A DNA stretch of 64,000 nucleotides from Niabella sp. (GTDB lineage Bacteria > Bacteroidota > Bacteroidia > Chitinophagales > Chitinophagaceae), in NCBI GenBank assembly GCA_017744715.1, contig JAGIAT010000003.1, positions 186,001-250,000 of the forward strand, in the 5' to 3' direction. Below the pieces are notes generated by a model. It saw nothing but the letters and a program-made list of their open reading frames with translations, did no database searches and was not told the DNA's origin. The position numbers were made by a program, and so were the translations under genes. Below are positions 7,570-16,358 of this stretch, piece by piece; the first letter of the stretch is position 1; the number at the start of each line of letters is the position of its first letter.

Positions 7570-10494
7570 ATGAATATTTTAGACGTTCAATCGACAGAGT
7601 TTTTAAGACGCCATATCGGCCCGGATGAAAAAGAAACTGCAAAAATGCTGACCCAAACCGGTCTTGGCAGCCTGGAAGCGCTAATGGAACAAACCGTTCC
7701 TCCGGGGATCCGGATGCAGGATGCCCTGGACATTCCCAAACCGATGAGCGAAAATGAGTACCTGCGTCATATAAAGAACGTATCACTGAAAAATAAAATT
7801 TTTCACAACTATATCGGGCAGGGTTATTACGGCACCATTACGCCCTCGGTGATCCTCCGCAATGTTTTTGAAAACCCGGGCTGGTATACGCAGTATACGC
7901 CTTACCAGGCCGAGATCTCACAGGGAAGACTGGAAAGCCTGCTGAACTATCAAACCGTGGTCAGCGATCTTACAGCACTTCCGCTGGCCAATGCCTCCCT
8001 GCTGGACGAAGCTACGGCGGCAGCCGAAGCGATGGGCATGTTCTTTCACCTGAAGAACCGTTCGGAGCATATCCAGAAACCAAAATTCTTTATCGACACA
8101 GAGATCTTTCCGCAAACAAAAGATGTGTTGTATACCCGTGCAGAGCCATTCGGGATTGAAATTGTGGAAGGAGATTATAAAACCGCTACGATAACCGATG
8201 CGTTTTTTGGTGCCCTGGTACAATACCCCAATAACAAGGGCAGCATTGAAGATTACCGTTCCTTTATTGAAACAGTACATGCCACCGATGGTTATGTGGC
8301 CATGGCTACAGACCTGCTGGCATTAACCTTATTGACACCTCCCGGAGAACTGGGCGCTGATGTAGCGGTAGGCTCGGCACAACGCTTTGGGGTTCCGCTG
8401 GGCTATGGAGGTCCGCACGCGGCCTTTATGACCGCCACCGACGAATTTAAACGCAATATTCCCGGACGCATCATCGGTATCAGTGAAGACGCCCAGGGCA
8501 ACCGCGCGCTGCGTATGGCGTTGCAAACCCGGGAGCAACATATTAAACGGGAAAAAGCCACTTCCAATATCTGTACCGCCCAGGCCCTGCTGGCCAATAT
8601 GGCGGCTATGTATGCCGTATATCATGGCCCCGAAGGCTTGAAACGTATTGCTGAGCGGGTAGCCATCTACACCCAGATCGTAGGTGAGGCAATTGAAGCA
8701 CGCGGTTTTAAACTGGTTAGCAACCAGTATTTTGATACGCTTGTGGTGGCAGTGAACAACACCTCGGCTATCATTGAAAAAGCTGCGCAGCAAAAAATCA
8801 ACCTGCGGCAGATCGACCATCAGCACATTGGTATATCGCTGGATGAAACCGTTATTATCGAAGATCTTTACGATCTTATCAATTGTTTTGAAAACGACTC
8901 CGATCCTGTGTCATTTTCATTAAGCGCGGAGGAGGAATTACGGCACATACCGGAATCACTTTCCCGGACTTCCCCCTACCTTACCCACCCCGTATTTAAT
9001 ACCTATCACAGCGAAAGCAAAATGATGCGGTATATTAAATATCTGGAGAATAAAGATCTTTCCCTGAATACATCTATGATCTCACTGGGCAGCTGTACCA
9101 TGAAGCTGAATGCCGCCACAGAAATGATTCCGCTTAGCTGGGCACATTGGGCCAATATCCACCCTTTTGCACCGGCCAGTCAAACGGGCGGTTACAAACA
9201 GATCGTTGATGAATTGAGCCAATACCTGTGCCAGATCACTGCTTTTGATGCCTGCAGCCTGCAGCCCAACAGCGGTGCGCAGGGCGAGTATGCAGGTTTG
9301 CTTACCATTAAAGCGTATCACGAAGCGCAGGGTAATCCGCAGCGGAATGTGATGCTGATCCCTATTTCGGCACATGGCACCAACCCGGCTTCTGCGGTGA
9401 TGGCCGGCATGAAAGTGGTAGTGGTAAAAGCATTGGAAAACGGGTACATTGATGTGGAAGACCTGAAGGCAAAAGCGGCACAATACCGCGATACCCTGTC
9501 CGGCATCATGATCACCTACCCCAGCACCTATGGTGTGTACGAAGAAACCGTAAAAGAGATCACCCAAATCATACATGAAAATGGCGGCCAGGTATATATG
9601 GACGGCGCCAATATGAACGCTCAGGTGGGGCTTACAGCTCCCGGACTGATCGGTGCAGATGTATGTCACCTGAACCTGCATAAAACCTTTGCCATCCCGC
9701 ATGGCGGTGGTGGTCCCGGCATGGGCCCTATCTGTGTAAAGGCACACCTGGCGCAACATTTGCCGGGTCATGTTTCCATACACAAGGCAAAAACCATTGC
9801 GTTGAACGGCAACGGCCAAATCCCTGCTGCTGAAACCAGCGGTGCGCATGCAGGAGCTGTATCAGCTGCCCCCTATGGCTCGGCCTCCATCCTGCTGATC
9901 TCATATGCCTATATCCGTATGCTGGGTGCCGGCGGTCTAAAAGCCGCAACCGAATACGCGATCTTGAATGCCAATTACATGCGCGCACGGCTGGCAGAAG
10001 ACTTTGATATTTTATATACCAATGCCAACAATCTCTGTGCACATGAATTTATTGTAGACCTGCGCCCGTTTAAAAAGACCGCGCAGGTGGAAGCGGAAGA
10101 TATCGCCAAAAGACTGATGGACTATGGGTTTCATGCGCCAACCATGAGTTTCCCTGTTCCGGGCACCATCATGATTGAACCAACCGAAAGTGAAGATAAA
10201 GCGGAGCTTGACCGCTTCTGTGATGCACTGCAGCAGATCCGGAAAGAGATCCAGAAAATCGAAACCGGAGAATGGGATGTAAAAGACAACCCGCTAAAAA
10301 ATGCTCCGCATACCCAGCAAACCGTTATCAGCAGCAACTGGCAGCACAGCTATTCCAGAGAAGAAGCTGCGTTTCCGCTGCCGTACGTGGCGCACAATAA
10401 GTTCTGGCCTTCTGTAGCCCGTGTAAACAATACGCTGGGCGACCGGAATCTTATCTGTACCTGCGAACCGGTTGAGGCGTATATGGAAGCTTAA
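7570..10494 (+). CDS. gcvP: glycine dehydrogenase (decarboxylating), P protein of the glycine cleavage system
   Basis: A full-length single-chain P protein of 974 aa (family about 950-970 aa), so both halves, separate in some bacteria as GcvPA and GcvPB, are fused. It begins with FLRRHIGPDEKE, typical of GcvP. The PLP-binding lysine is K705 in HLNLHKTFAIPHGGGG. Other family blocks are YNYIGQGYY-like NYIGQGYYG, GPHAAF, SLGSCTMKLNA and HGTNPASAVMAGM. The enzyme decarboxylates glycine and transfers the aminomethyl group to lipoylated GcvH. gcvT and gcvH are not adjacent. Transcription probably starts near 7541 and ends at the hairpin at 10513-10553. Confidence 0.98.
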   Translation: MNILDVQSTEFLRRHIGPDEKETAKMLTQTGLGSLEALMEQTVPPGIRMQDALDIPKPMSENEYLRHIKNVSLKNKIFHNYIGQGYYGTITPSVILRNVFENPGWYTQYTPYQAEISQGRLESLLNYQTVVSDLTALPLANASLLDEATAAAEAMGMFFHLKNRSEHIQKPKFFIDTEIFPQTKDVLYTRAEPFGIEIVEGDYKTATITDAFFGALVQYPNNKGSIEDYRSFIETVHATDGYVAMATDLLALTLLTPPGELGADVAVGSAQRFGVPLGYGGPHAAFMTATDEFKRNIPGRIIGISEDAQGNRALRMALQTREQHIKREKATSNICTAQALLANMAAMYAVYHGPEGLKRIAERVAIYTQIVGEAIEARGFKLVSNQYFDTLVVAVNNTSAIIEKAAQQKINLRQIDHQHIGISLDETVIIEDLYDLINCFENDSDPVSFSLSAEEELRHIPESLSRTSPYLTHPVFNTYHSESKMMRYIKYLENKDLSLNTSMISLGSCTMKLNAATEMIPLSWAHWANIHPFAPASQTGGYKQIVDELSQYLCQITAFDACSLQPNSGAQGEYAGLLTIKAYHEAQGNPQRNVMLIPISAHGTNPASAVMAGMKVVVVKALENGYIDVEDLKAKAAQYRDTLSGIMITYPSTYGVYEETVKEITQIIHENGGQVYMDGANMNAQVGLTAPGLIGADVCHLNLHKTFAIPHGGGGPGMGPICVKAHLAQHLPGHVSIHKAKTIALNGNGQIPAAETSGAHAGAVSAAPYGSASILLISYAYIRMLGAGGLKAATEYAILNANYMRARLAEDFDILYTNANNLCAHEFIVDLRPFKKTAQVEAEDIAKRLMDYGFHAPTMSFPVPGTIMIEPTESEDKAELDRFCDALQQIRKEIQKIETGEWDVKDNPLKNAPHTQQTVISSNWQHSYSREEAAFPLPYVAHNKFWPSVARVNNTLGDRNLICTCEPVEAYMEA

Positions 10495-10512
10495 GACGAT
10501 CAACATCCGGTA

Positions 10513-10553
10513 CAAAAGGGCTGTTTCAAAAATATTGGAGACAGCCCTTTTTA
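10513..10553 (+). terminator. intrinsic terminator after gcvP
   Basis: AAAAGGGCTGT pairs with ACAGCCCTTTT around a loop of about 19 bases, followed by a T-rich tract. It lies 20 bases after the gcvP stop. Confidence 0.8.
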
Positions 10554-10602
10554 TATACTGAATCACATCAGGAAGGTTTCGCGCAACAACGTAAAGAATC
10601 CG

Positions 10603-10990
10603 GTGTTCGTCACAAAAAATACACTAAGGGCCAGTCTCTATTGGTGTTTCTTTCTGCCTTTCGGTCTTCGCGGCTCCTATTTCTCGCAACGACGCAAAGG
10701 GGCAACGACGCGGCAGCTTCAGTGTTCGCCGCAAAGACATTAAGATGCCAAGAGGCACTAAGGGCAAATTCCTCTGTGTTTCTTCGGGCATTCCCCGTAT
10801 TCGCCGGCTCCTATTTCTCACAACTACGCAAAGGGGTAACGACGCGGCAGATCCGGTGTTGGCTACAAAAACATTAAGGCTCAAAGGGCACTAAGGGCAA
10901 GTTATTCTTGGTGTTTCTTTGTGCCTTCCTGTCTTCGTTGTTCTCAATTTTCCCAACGGAGCAACGGCGCGGAGGAATGCTGCATTGCCT
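10603..10990. repeat. three degenerate tandem copies of a 120-135 bp intergenic repeat
   Basis: Units start at 10603, 10722 and 10856, each opening GTGTTsG and running through conserved blocks: acactaaggg or gcactaaggg, then tGGTGTTTCTT, then a CTTCG-rich stretch with tcctatttctc, then cgcaaagggg-aacgacgcgg. The blocks resemble the 'gcactaaggg...gtgtttctttgtgcc...gtcttcg' intergenic motif common in Bacteroidota genomes. A partial fourth unit precedes 10603. Open frames here come from the repeat and are not credible genes. The repeats occupy the gap between the gcvP terminator and the infC terminator. Confidence 0.75.
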
Positions 10991-11078
10991 ATAAAAACCG
11001 GCCTTCTGCGAAAATCTGCGGAAACAATCCGCGTAAATCTACGGGAGACAACTCCTGCAGAACAAAAAGAAATCGCAA

Positions 11079-11103
11079 AAGCCCCATTTCAGGAACGGGG
11101 CTT
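11079..11103 (-). terminator. intrinsic terminator after infC
   Basis: On the minus strand AAGCCCC pairs with GGGGCTT around an 11-base loop, followed by TTTTGCG and more T. It lies 27 bases beyond the infC stop and shows that infC is not transcribed into rpmI/rplT here. Confidence 0.75.
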
Positions 11104-11129
11104 CTACGATAAAAACAATTAAAAAATTC

Positions 11130-11759
11130 CTATTTCTTTTTTGCAGGTTTGGGCGCGATCATTGCCAGCATACGGCGCCCTTCCAGCTTGGGCAGGTTTT
11201 CCAGGGTTCCAAAATCAGCCAGACGCTCTGCAAATTTCAGCAGCAGCAGCTGACCACGGTCCTGAAACTGGATGGCTCGTCCTTTAAACTGCACATAAGC
11301 TTTTACCTTATTGCCATCCTTCAAAAATCCTTCGGCATGCTTTGCCTTAAAATCAAAGTCATGTTCATCCGTATTGGGTGTAAAACGGATCTCTTTGATT
11401 TCGGTAGCCTTGCTTTTAGCCTTTAGTTCTTTATCCTTTTTCTTTTTATCGTATAAAAACTTATTGTAATCAATGATACGACAAACGGGAGGATCTACCT
11501 TGGGTGAGATCTCCACCAGGTCCAGTTCCATATCCTGGGCCATTTTCAGAGCTTCCTGGGTATTGTAAATGCCCTGCTCAACGTTGTCGCCAACGAGTCT
11601 TACCTGTGGAACGCGAATGAATTGATTGATGCGGTGTTCGGCCTCCTTCTGCGGTTGAAACCGTCCTTTAAAGAAGCCTTTAGGCCTGTTACTGTTATTG
11701 CCCCCCGGCCGGAATCCCGTGCCAGGCGGTCTGTAGGCTGGTTTTTGTGGTACTGCCAT
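11130..11759 (-). CDS. infC: translation initiation factor IF-3
   Basis: A 209-aa protein. The IF-3 core begins near residue 40 with EHRINQFIRVPQVRLVGDN, then GIYNTQEALKMAQDMELDLVEISP, DPPVCRIIDYNKFLYDKKKK, the linker helix and the C-terminal domain with KEIRFTPNTDEHDF. The Arg/Gly/Pro-rich N-terminal extension of about 40 residues and the Lys-rich tail are normal for Bacteroidota. IF-3 prevents subunit re-association and proofreads the start codon on the 30S subunit. Usually infC is followed by rpmI and rplT; here a terminator and repeats follow, and era lies upstream. Confidence 0.97.
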   Translation of the reverse strand: MAVPQKPAYRPPGTGFRPGGNNSNRPKGFFKGRFQPQKEAEHRINQFIRVPQVRLVGDNVEQGIYNTQEALKMAQDMELDLVEISPKVDPPVCRIIDYNKFLYDKKKKDKELKAKSKATEIKEIRFTPNTDEHDFDFKAKHAEGFLKDGNKVKAYVQFKGRAIQFQDRGQLLLLKFAERLADFGTLENLPKLEGRRMLAMIAPKPAKKK

Positions 11760-11924
11760 TTAACTTTTTAAATTCTCACCGTTGCTCCGCCCGTGAAGCA
11801 ACGTAAATTTTGTTTTTCGAATGAGCCTTTCGGGCAAGGCGAAAAAATATTTAATAACAAATATGATGAAATATTGTCAGTCCTGCAATTTTATTTTTTG
11901 GGGATTTTTTAACCTTTGGCCGGA

Positions 11925-12797
11925 TCAGGAACCATACCCGTATTCTTTCAGGTACAGTTCGTTGTCGCGCCATTTGGGTTTTACCTTAATAAATAACTCC
12001 AGAAATACCTTTTGGTTCAAAAAAGCTTCAATATCCTTGCGGGCCGCCGTTCCGATTTTTTTGACCATACTGCCCTTTTCACCAATCAGGATCGCCTTTT
12101 GGGTTTCCCGGTGCACGATAATATCGGCAACGATCTTTACCAGGGTTTGCTTTTCCTTAAATTCCCTTATTAAAACGGCCGTATGATAAGGGATCTCATC
12201 CTGTGCCACCTCATAAATCTTTTCGCGGATCAGTTCGCTGACAAAAAACTTAGTGGGCAGATCACTGATATCGTCCGAATCGTAAAACGGCTCGCCTTCC
12301 GGCAACAATTCCACCACCGGTTGAATGAACTGGTCGATACCCGCTCCTTTCAGCGCAGAGATGGCTACCACCCGTTTGCAATAAGGCTTGGCTTTAAAAT
12401 ACTCCATACAGGCCGCTATTTTATCGGCCGGGGCTTTGTCTATTTTATTGATTACCAGCACACAGGGGACCCTGAGCCGCAACCCGGAAAAGATCTGGTC
12501 GCTTTCCTCCCAGTTGTCGTTTACATCTACGATCAGCAGCGCCACATCGGCATCCTCCAATGCACTTTTAACCGATTGCATCATTTTTTCATGCAATTTG
12601 TACTTCGGCTCTATGATGCCGGGCGTATCTGAAAAAATGATCTGGTAATCCGGCTCTGTCAGGATCGCTTTAATCCGATGCCGGGTGGTTTGTACTTTGG
12701 ACGAAACGATGGCCAGTTTTTCTCCCATCAGTGCGTTCAGCAAGGTACTTTTTCCCGCATTGGGCTTTCCAAATATATTTACAAAACCAGACTTCAT
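11925..12797 (-). CDS. era: GTPase Era
   Basis: A 290-aa GTPase with G1 GKPNAGKST (10-18), G3 DTPG (57-60), G4 NKID (117-120) and SAL (G5), followed by the C-terminal KH domain with IGEKGSMVKKIG and the terminal KVKPKWRDNE block. Era binds 16S rRNA near its 3' end and is needed for 30S maturation. The G1 motif has Ala where most homologues have Val, a conservative change. A TATTTTTG promoter element at 12810-12803 lies five bases before the ATG, so the message would be nearly leaderless. infC follows 165 bases downstream on the same strand. Confidence 0.97.
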   Translation of the reverse strand: MKSGFVNIFGKPNAGKSTLLNALMGEKLAIVSSKVQTTRHRIKAILTEPDYQIIFSDTPGIIEPKYKLHEKMMQSVKSALEDADVALLIVDVNDNWEESDQIFSGLRLRVPCVLVINKIDKAPADKIAACMEYFKAKPYCKRVVAISALKGAGIDQFIQPVVELLPEGEPFYDSDDISDLPTKFFVSELIREKIYEVAQDEIPYHTAVLIREFKEKQTLVKIVADIIVHRETQKAILIGEKGSMVKKIGTAARKDIEAFLNQKVFLELFIKVKPKWRDNELYLKEYGYGS

Positions 12798-12802
12798 GAC
12801 TG

Positions 12803-12810
12803 CAAAAATA
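12803..12810 (-). promoter_or_regulatory. -7 promoter element (TATTTTTG) of era, next to the start codon
   Basis: TATTTTTG fits TAnnTTTG and is separated from the era ATG by only CAGTC, which puts the predicted start point at the ATG itself. No clear -33 box. Confidence 0.45.
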
Positions 12811-12969
12811 ACTCAAAGAAGCCACTGAAGCACGGAAGCGCTGAATTAAAGTTTACAGGTATGCCTGCAACCGGAGCAGGCGCCAATGAACTGTTAATTA
12901 TCATTTCGATAAGCTTATGAAGGCGACGGCTGTTTTAATTTTAACCGGCGATCTTAACCTGCTGTATTT

Positions 12970-13569
12970 ATGAAAAGGCGATTGTTATTTCTGTTTTTTG
13001 CTACCGGCTGCGCTGGCCTTGCGGCGGCCCAAACTTCCATTTCAAATGCGGACGGCACCTATTCCCTGTTCTACTACAGCCCTTACGGTTCCACCATCAT
13101 TTACCCCGACGGAACTCATGCCATCCTTGTGGATTATGACAGCACCTATTCCATGCTTGTTTACTCCTATTTCTCGTTCAGCCGGCTTTTTTACAACGGG
13201 CCCGCAACCACAATCGTGCATTCTGACGGCTCTTTCACTGTTTTTCATAACGACGAGCCGGCTCCGGCGGCCGGCATGCCCCTGCCTGATGACACGTTGT
13301 TTTCAGCTGATATACCAGACACGACAAAACATGCAACCGACACCGCATACTTCCTGCTCAGCGATGACACTACTGTTAAGCCCGATCCGCAGGAAGCGCG
13401 GTATATCCTTCTAAATGACCCGGCAGACACCGTTACTATGCGAAGCAGATCTGCACCTGCACAACACCCGCCACCAAATACAGCAGAACACCCGCTTCCT
13501 GATAGCCGCCTCATATCCCCGTCAAATGGCAGGCAAACCGAGCTAAAAATGGAGCACCATTATTTATAA
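12970..13569 (+). CDS. secreted hypothetical protein with a DG-repeat N-terminal region
   Basis: A 199-aa protein not recognised as a named family. The signal peptide ends near AAAQ (residue 21). Residues about 22-95 hold three to four short repeats of the type (A/P/S)DGT-x-x-(L/V)-(F/Y) alternating with Tyr/Phe-rich beta-prone strands (ADGTYSLFY, PDGTHAILV, SDGSFTVFH). This suggests a small beta-repeat domain. From about residue 100 the chain is Asp/Thr/Pro-rich and low complexity, ending in a basic tail. It is probably periplasmic or surface exposed. It precedes the chromate cluster by 150 bases but no link is visible. Confidence 0.65.
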   Translation: MKRRLLFLFFATGCAGLAAAQTSISNADGTYSLFYYSPYGSTIIYPDGTHAILVDYDSTYSMLVYSYFSFSRLFYNGPATTIVHSDGSFTVFHNDEPAPAAGMPLPDDTLFSADIPDTTKHATDTAYFLLSDDTTVKPDPQEARYILLNDPADTVTMRSRSAPAQHPPPNTAEHPLPDSRLISPSNGRQTELKMEHHYL

Positions 13570-13722
13570 ACAGGATCTATTGACTTTGTGCGGGAAGCGC
13601 TTATCACAAAGCGCTGTTAAACACAACGGCCAACGTAAACCATCGCGTAAGCAGCCACGCATTATTTTATCAAAAACCCCGGCAGTTTTTATTAATTTAC
13701 GCCACCAATATTCCTGCAGTTT

Positions 13723-14586
13723 ATGAAATGGATCACAAGAGAACGGCCAAAAATAGATCGAATCGCCTGTCCCTGGCTGATTAAACGGTTTATTGATAAA
13801 GACGCTGAGTTTTTCTATGTCCCATTCAGTGATGTACAGCAACAGGCCGCTGTTTTGGGAGCCATCCCTTATGATATACCCGGAGTGGAGTTCACGCACT
13901 ATGCAGACCAATGTACCTTCGATTATTTCATCAAAAAATATGAGCTCAAGGATCCCGCCGTACAGATCATTGCTGATATCGTACGCGGCGCAGATACCGA
14001 CAGGCACGATCTTGCAAAAGAAGCAGCGGGATTATGGGCCATTTCTGCGGGCTTGGCCTATAATATTAAAGATGACCTCCAGTTACTGGAAGCGGGAATC
14101 GTACTGTATGATGCGCTTTATAGCTGGGCGGCCAATCTTTATAAACAAAAGCACCTGCAAAACAGTCCCTTCGAAAACCTGCTGCATGCTGTTTATGTAA
14201 AATTTCTAAACGAAAAAAAATCAGGGAAGGCTCCGGCATGGGTAGAAGAGCTTAAACATATGATCCAGGATCAAGTAGACATGCAGTTCAGTCTCGATCT
14301 GAAGAAAATAGCCGCCGAACTGGAGCTGAACCCCTCCTATGTGTCCAGAACGTTTTCAAAACATTTTGATGACCTGAATTTTGGCGATTACGTTCGCAAA
14401 GTGCGGATTGAAAAAGCGATCCATCTTATCCAAACCACCAGCTATTCTCTCACAGAAATAGCCTACCTCACCGGCTTTTCCGATCAAAGCCATTTTACCC
14501 GGATCTTTAAAAAAAGTACCGGCAAGAATCCTTCCGCTTACAGAAAAAAAATTGCAGAAGGTAAGCAGCGTTCAAAAGGTAATTAA
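13723..14586 (+). CDS. ChrB-type chromate-resistance domain fused to an AraC-family HTH (putative chromate sensor-regulator)
   Basis: A 287-aa protein with two recognisable parts. Residues 1-150 match the ChrB C-terminal (Chrome_Resist) domain: RPKIDRIACPWLIKRFID, GVEFTHYADQCTFDYFI, DIVRGADTDRHDLAKEA and GLWAISAGLA. Residues about 180-280 are a complete AraC/XylS DNA-binding domain with two HTHs, ending IAYLTGFSDQSHFTRIFKK and GKNPSAYRKK. Classical ChrB has an N-terminal winged-helix region before this domain; here an AraC module follows it instead. The downstream neighbour is chrA. Inference: a one-component chromate-responsive regulator of the cluster. Confidence 0.85.
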   Translation: MKWITRERPKIDRIACPWLIKRFIDKDAEFFYVPFSDVQQQAAVLGAIPYDIPGVEFTHYADQCTFDYFIKKYELKDPAVQIIADIVRGADTDRHDLAKEAAGLWAISAGLAYNIKDDLQLLEAGIVLYDALYSWAANLYKQKHLQNSPFENLLHAVYVKFLNEKKSGKAPAWVEELKHMIQDQVDMQFSLDLKKIAAELELNPSYVSRTFSKHFDDLNFGDYVRKVRIEKAIHLIQTTSYSLTEIAYLTGFSDQSHFTRIFKKSTGKNPSAYRKKIAEGKQRSKGN

Positions 14587-14644
14587 TGTTCTATTTCTCT
14601 CAAACCCCGCCTTCTAAATTCGCAGTTCAACAATGCAATGAAGT

Positions 14645-15145
14645 ATGCAATTTAGAATATGGGCCATAATTGCCCTTACGCTTATTTCCGGAACACCGTT
14701 ATTTTCACAGGATACGTATCCTAAAATAACCGCCTATACCAGTGTGCTACACCCCCTGATTACCATTAATCATAAAGAAGCAGTTCCCAACTTCAGGGAT
14801 TACTATCTCGTTATTTTCCCCTCTGGTATTAATATCTGGAAAAATTCAAAAATGGCCTTTTCCGTTGAATTTGCGCCCTCCATAAAAGTTGAAAAAGGCA
14901 TGAGTAAAATGAGCAATTTTTTATTTCACCCGGGTATACTGGTAGCCCTGGGAAAAGGATTCACATTTGCCGGAAGGGCCGCCTTTGAAACATCGGGAAG
15001 ATATGGTTTTACGCCCGTGTTTGGCAAAACGGTCATTAAGAAAAAGAAGCATGGCTTTTACGTGGCTACACCCTTTCCTGTACGATTCGGAAATGATCAG
15101 CCGGCCTCCTTTACCGCTGGTCTGCAATTGGGCATATCATTTTAA
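14645..15145 (+). CDS. secreted beta-barrel-like hypothetical protein in the chromate cluster
   Basis: A 166-aa protein with a signal peptide (cleavage near LFSQ|DT). The mature part is rich in alternating hydrophobic strands and aromatic/Gly residues and ends in ...TAGLQLGISF, a terminal-Phe strand typical of small outer-membrane barrels. No family was recognised. It starts 58 bases after the regulator and ends 11 bases before chrA, so it is in the same transcription unit. A role in outer-membrane passage or sensing of oxyanions is conceivable but only inferred from position. Confidence 0.65.
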   Translation: MQFRIWAIIALTLISGTPLFSQDTYPKITAYTSVLHPLITINHKEAVPNFRDYYLVIFPSGINIWKNSKMAFSVEFAPSIKVEKGMSKMSNFLFHPGILVALGKGFTFAGRAAFETSGRYGFTPVFGKTVIKKKKHGFYVATPFPVRFGNDQPASFTAGLQLGISF

Positions 15146-15156
15146 AAACCGGGTAT

Positions 15157-16305
15157 ATGAATCAACAGGCACCTTATAAATTAAAAGATCTTGTACTTTA
15201 TTTTTTAAAATTAGGCACCACCGGGTTTGGAGGTCCGGTTGCATTGGCAGGTTATATGCATCGCGATCTCGTTGAAGAAAAACGCTGGATTTCGGAAGCC
15301 GACTATAAAGAAGGTTTAGCCCTGGCCCAGCTGGCTCCGGGGCCGCTGGCCGCGCAATTGGGTATTTACATGGGTTATGTTCATTACCGGGTGTGGGGTG
15401 CAACGCTGGCCGGCATTGCGTTTGTACTGCCCTCATTTTTGATGGTGCTGATATTGGGGTATTTTTATGTTCAGAATGGAGGACTGCCCTGGATGCAGGC
15501 GGCCTTCTACGGTATTGGCGCAGCAGTGATTGGTATCATTACCATGAGTTCCTATAAACTGATCTCCAAAACCATAAAAAGGGACCTGTTACTGTGGAGC
15601 ATTTTCGGAATATCGGCTGCCATAACCTTTTTAAGGGAAGAAGAAAACCTCTGGTTCATGTTAGCGGCAGGCGTTCTTGTATGGTTGGTCAAGGCCCCAC
15701 CCGGGCGGGTTAAAACAATAAAGAAGGCCTGGTTGCCCTTTGCTGTGTTACAGGTAACCGGTAACATGACAGCCAACAGCAAACTTACTTCTATGACCTG
15801 GTTTTTCCTCAAGGCCGGTGCGTTTGTATTTGGGAGCGGTTTGGCAATTGTTCCGTTTTTATATGGGGGTGTGGTAAAAGAGTACCAGTGGCTGACCAAC
15901 AACCAGTTTATGGATGCAGTAGCGGTAGCCATGATTACGCCGGGTCCGGTGGTGATCACCGTGGGTTTTATCGGGTATCTTACTGCCGGTATCAACGGAG
16001 CCTGTGTAGCCGCGCTGGCCACCTTTCTTCCCTGTTATTTCTTTACGATATTACCGGCGCCATATTTTAAAAAATACGGAAAGCACCCCGGTATCAGGGC
16101 GTTTATAGAAGGCGTAACGGTTGCGGCTATTGGAGCGATTGCCGGTGCGGTTATCGTTCTGGCCAAACGGCAATGGACAGATATTACATCCGTTCTAATA
16201 ACAATTGTTGTAATTTTAATATTGATCCGGTTTAAAAAATTACCGGAACCACTAATCATATTAGGAGCCGCGGTAGCAGGGTTATTAATCAGGTATTGGC
16301 ACTGA
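15157..16305 (+). CDS. chrA: chromate transporter ChrA (CHR family, two-domain)
   Basis: A 382-aa membrane protein of the long-chain CHR type, with two homologous halves. The N-terminal half has FLKLGTTGFGGPVALAGYM, EGLALAQLAPGPLA and GYVHYRVWGA. The C-terminal half has FLKAGAFVFGSGLAIVPFL, DAVAVAMITPGPVVI and the conserved Pro/Gly segment. About ten membrane segments can be drawn. CHR proteins expel chromate from the cytoplasm and protect against Cr(VI). It follows the ChrB-AraC regulator gene and the small barrel-like gene and precedes a DUF1259 gene, so the four form a chromate unit. Confidence 0.93.
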   Translation: MNQQAPYKLKDLVLYFLKLGTTGFGGPVALAGYMHRDLVEEKRWISEADYKEGLALAQLAPGPLAAQLGIYMGYVHYRVWGATLAGIAFVLPSFLMVLILGYFYVQNGGLPWMQAAFYGIGAAVIGIITMSSYKLISKTIKRDLLLWSIFGISAAITFLREEENLWFMLAAGVLVWLVKAPPGRVKTIKKAWLPFAVLQVTGNMTANSKLTSMTWFFLKAGAFVFGSGLAIVPFLYGGVVKEYQWLTNNQFMDAVAVAMITPGPVVITVGFIGYLTAGINGACVAALATFLPCYFFTILPAPYFKKYGKHPGIRAFIEGVTVAAIGAIAGAVIVLAKRQWTDITSVLITIVVILILIRFKKLPEPLIILGAAVAGLLIRYWH

Positions 16306-16358
16306 CAGGCCGCTCCCATTCGAACTATATTGCATTCCATTTTAAAAATCCCCTACTC

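Noticed and set aside
9082-9849. 255-codon minus-strand open frame inside gcvP
   Set aside because: Shadow of the gcvP coding frame; no start context, no recognisable domain.
10603-10990. Possible CRISPR array
   Set aside because: Periods are 119-134 bases with diverged units throughout and no short constant repeat separated by unique spacers; no cas genes.
10624-11122. Several open frames of 60-90 codons on both strands
   Set aside because: They lie within the degenerate tandem repeats and the infC terminator; composition follows the repeat, not codon use.
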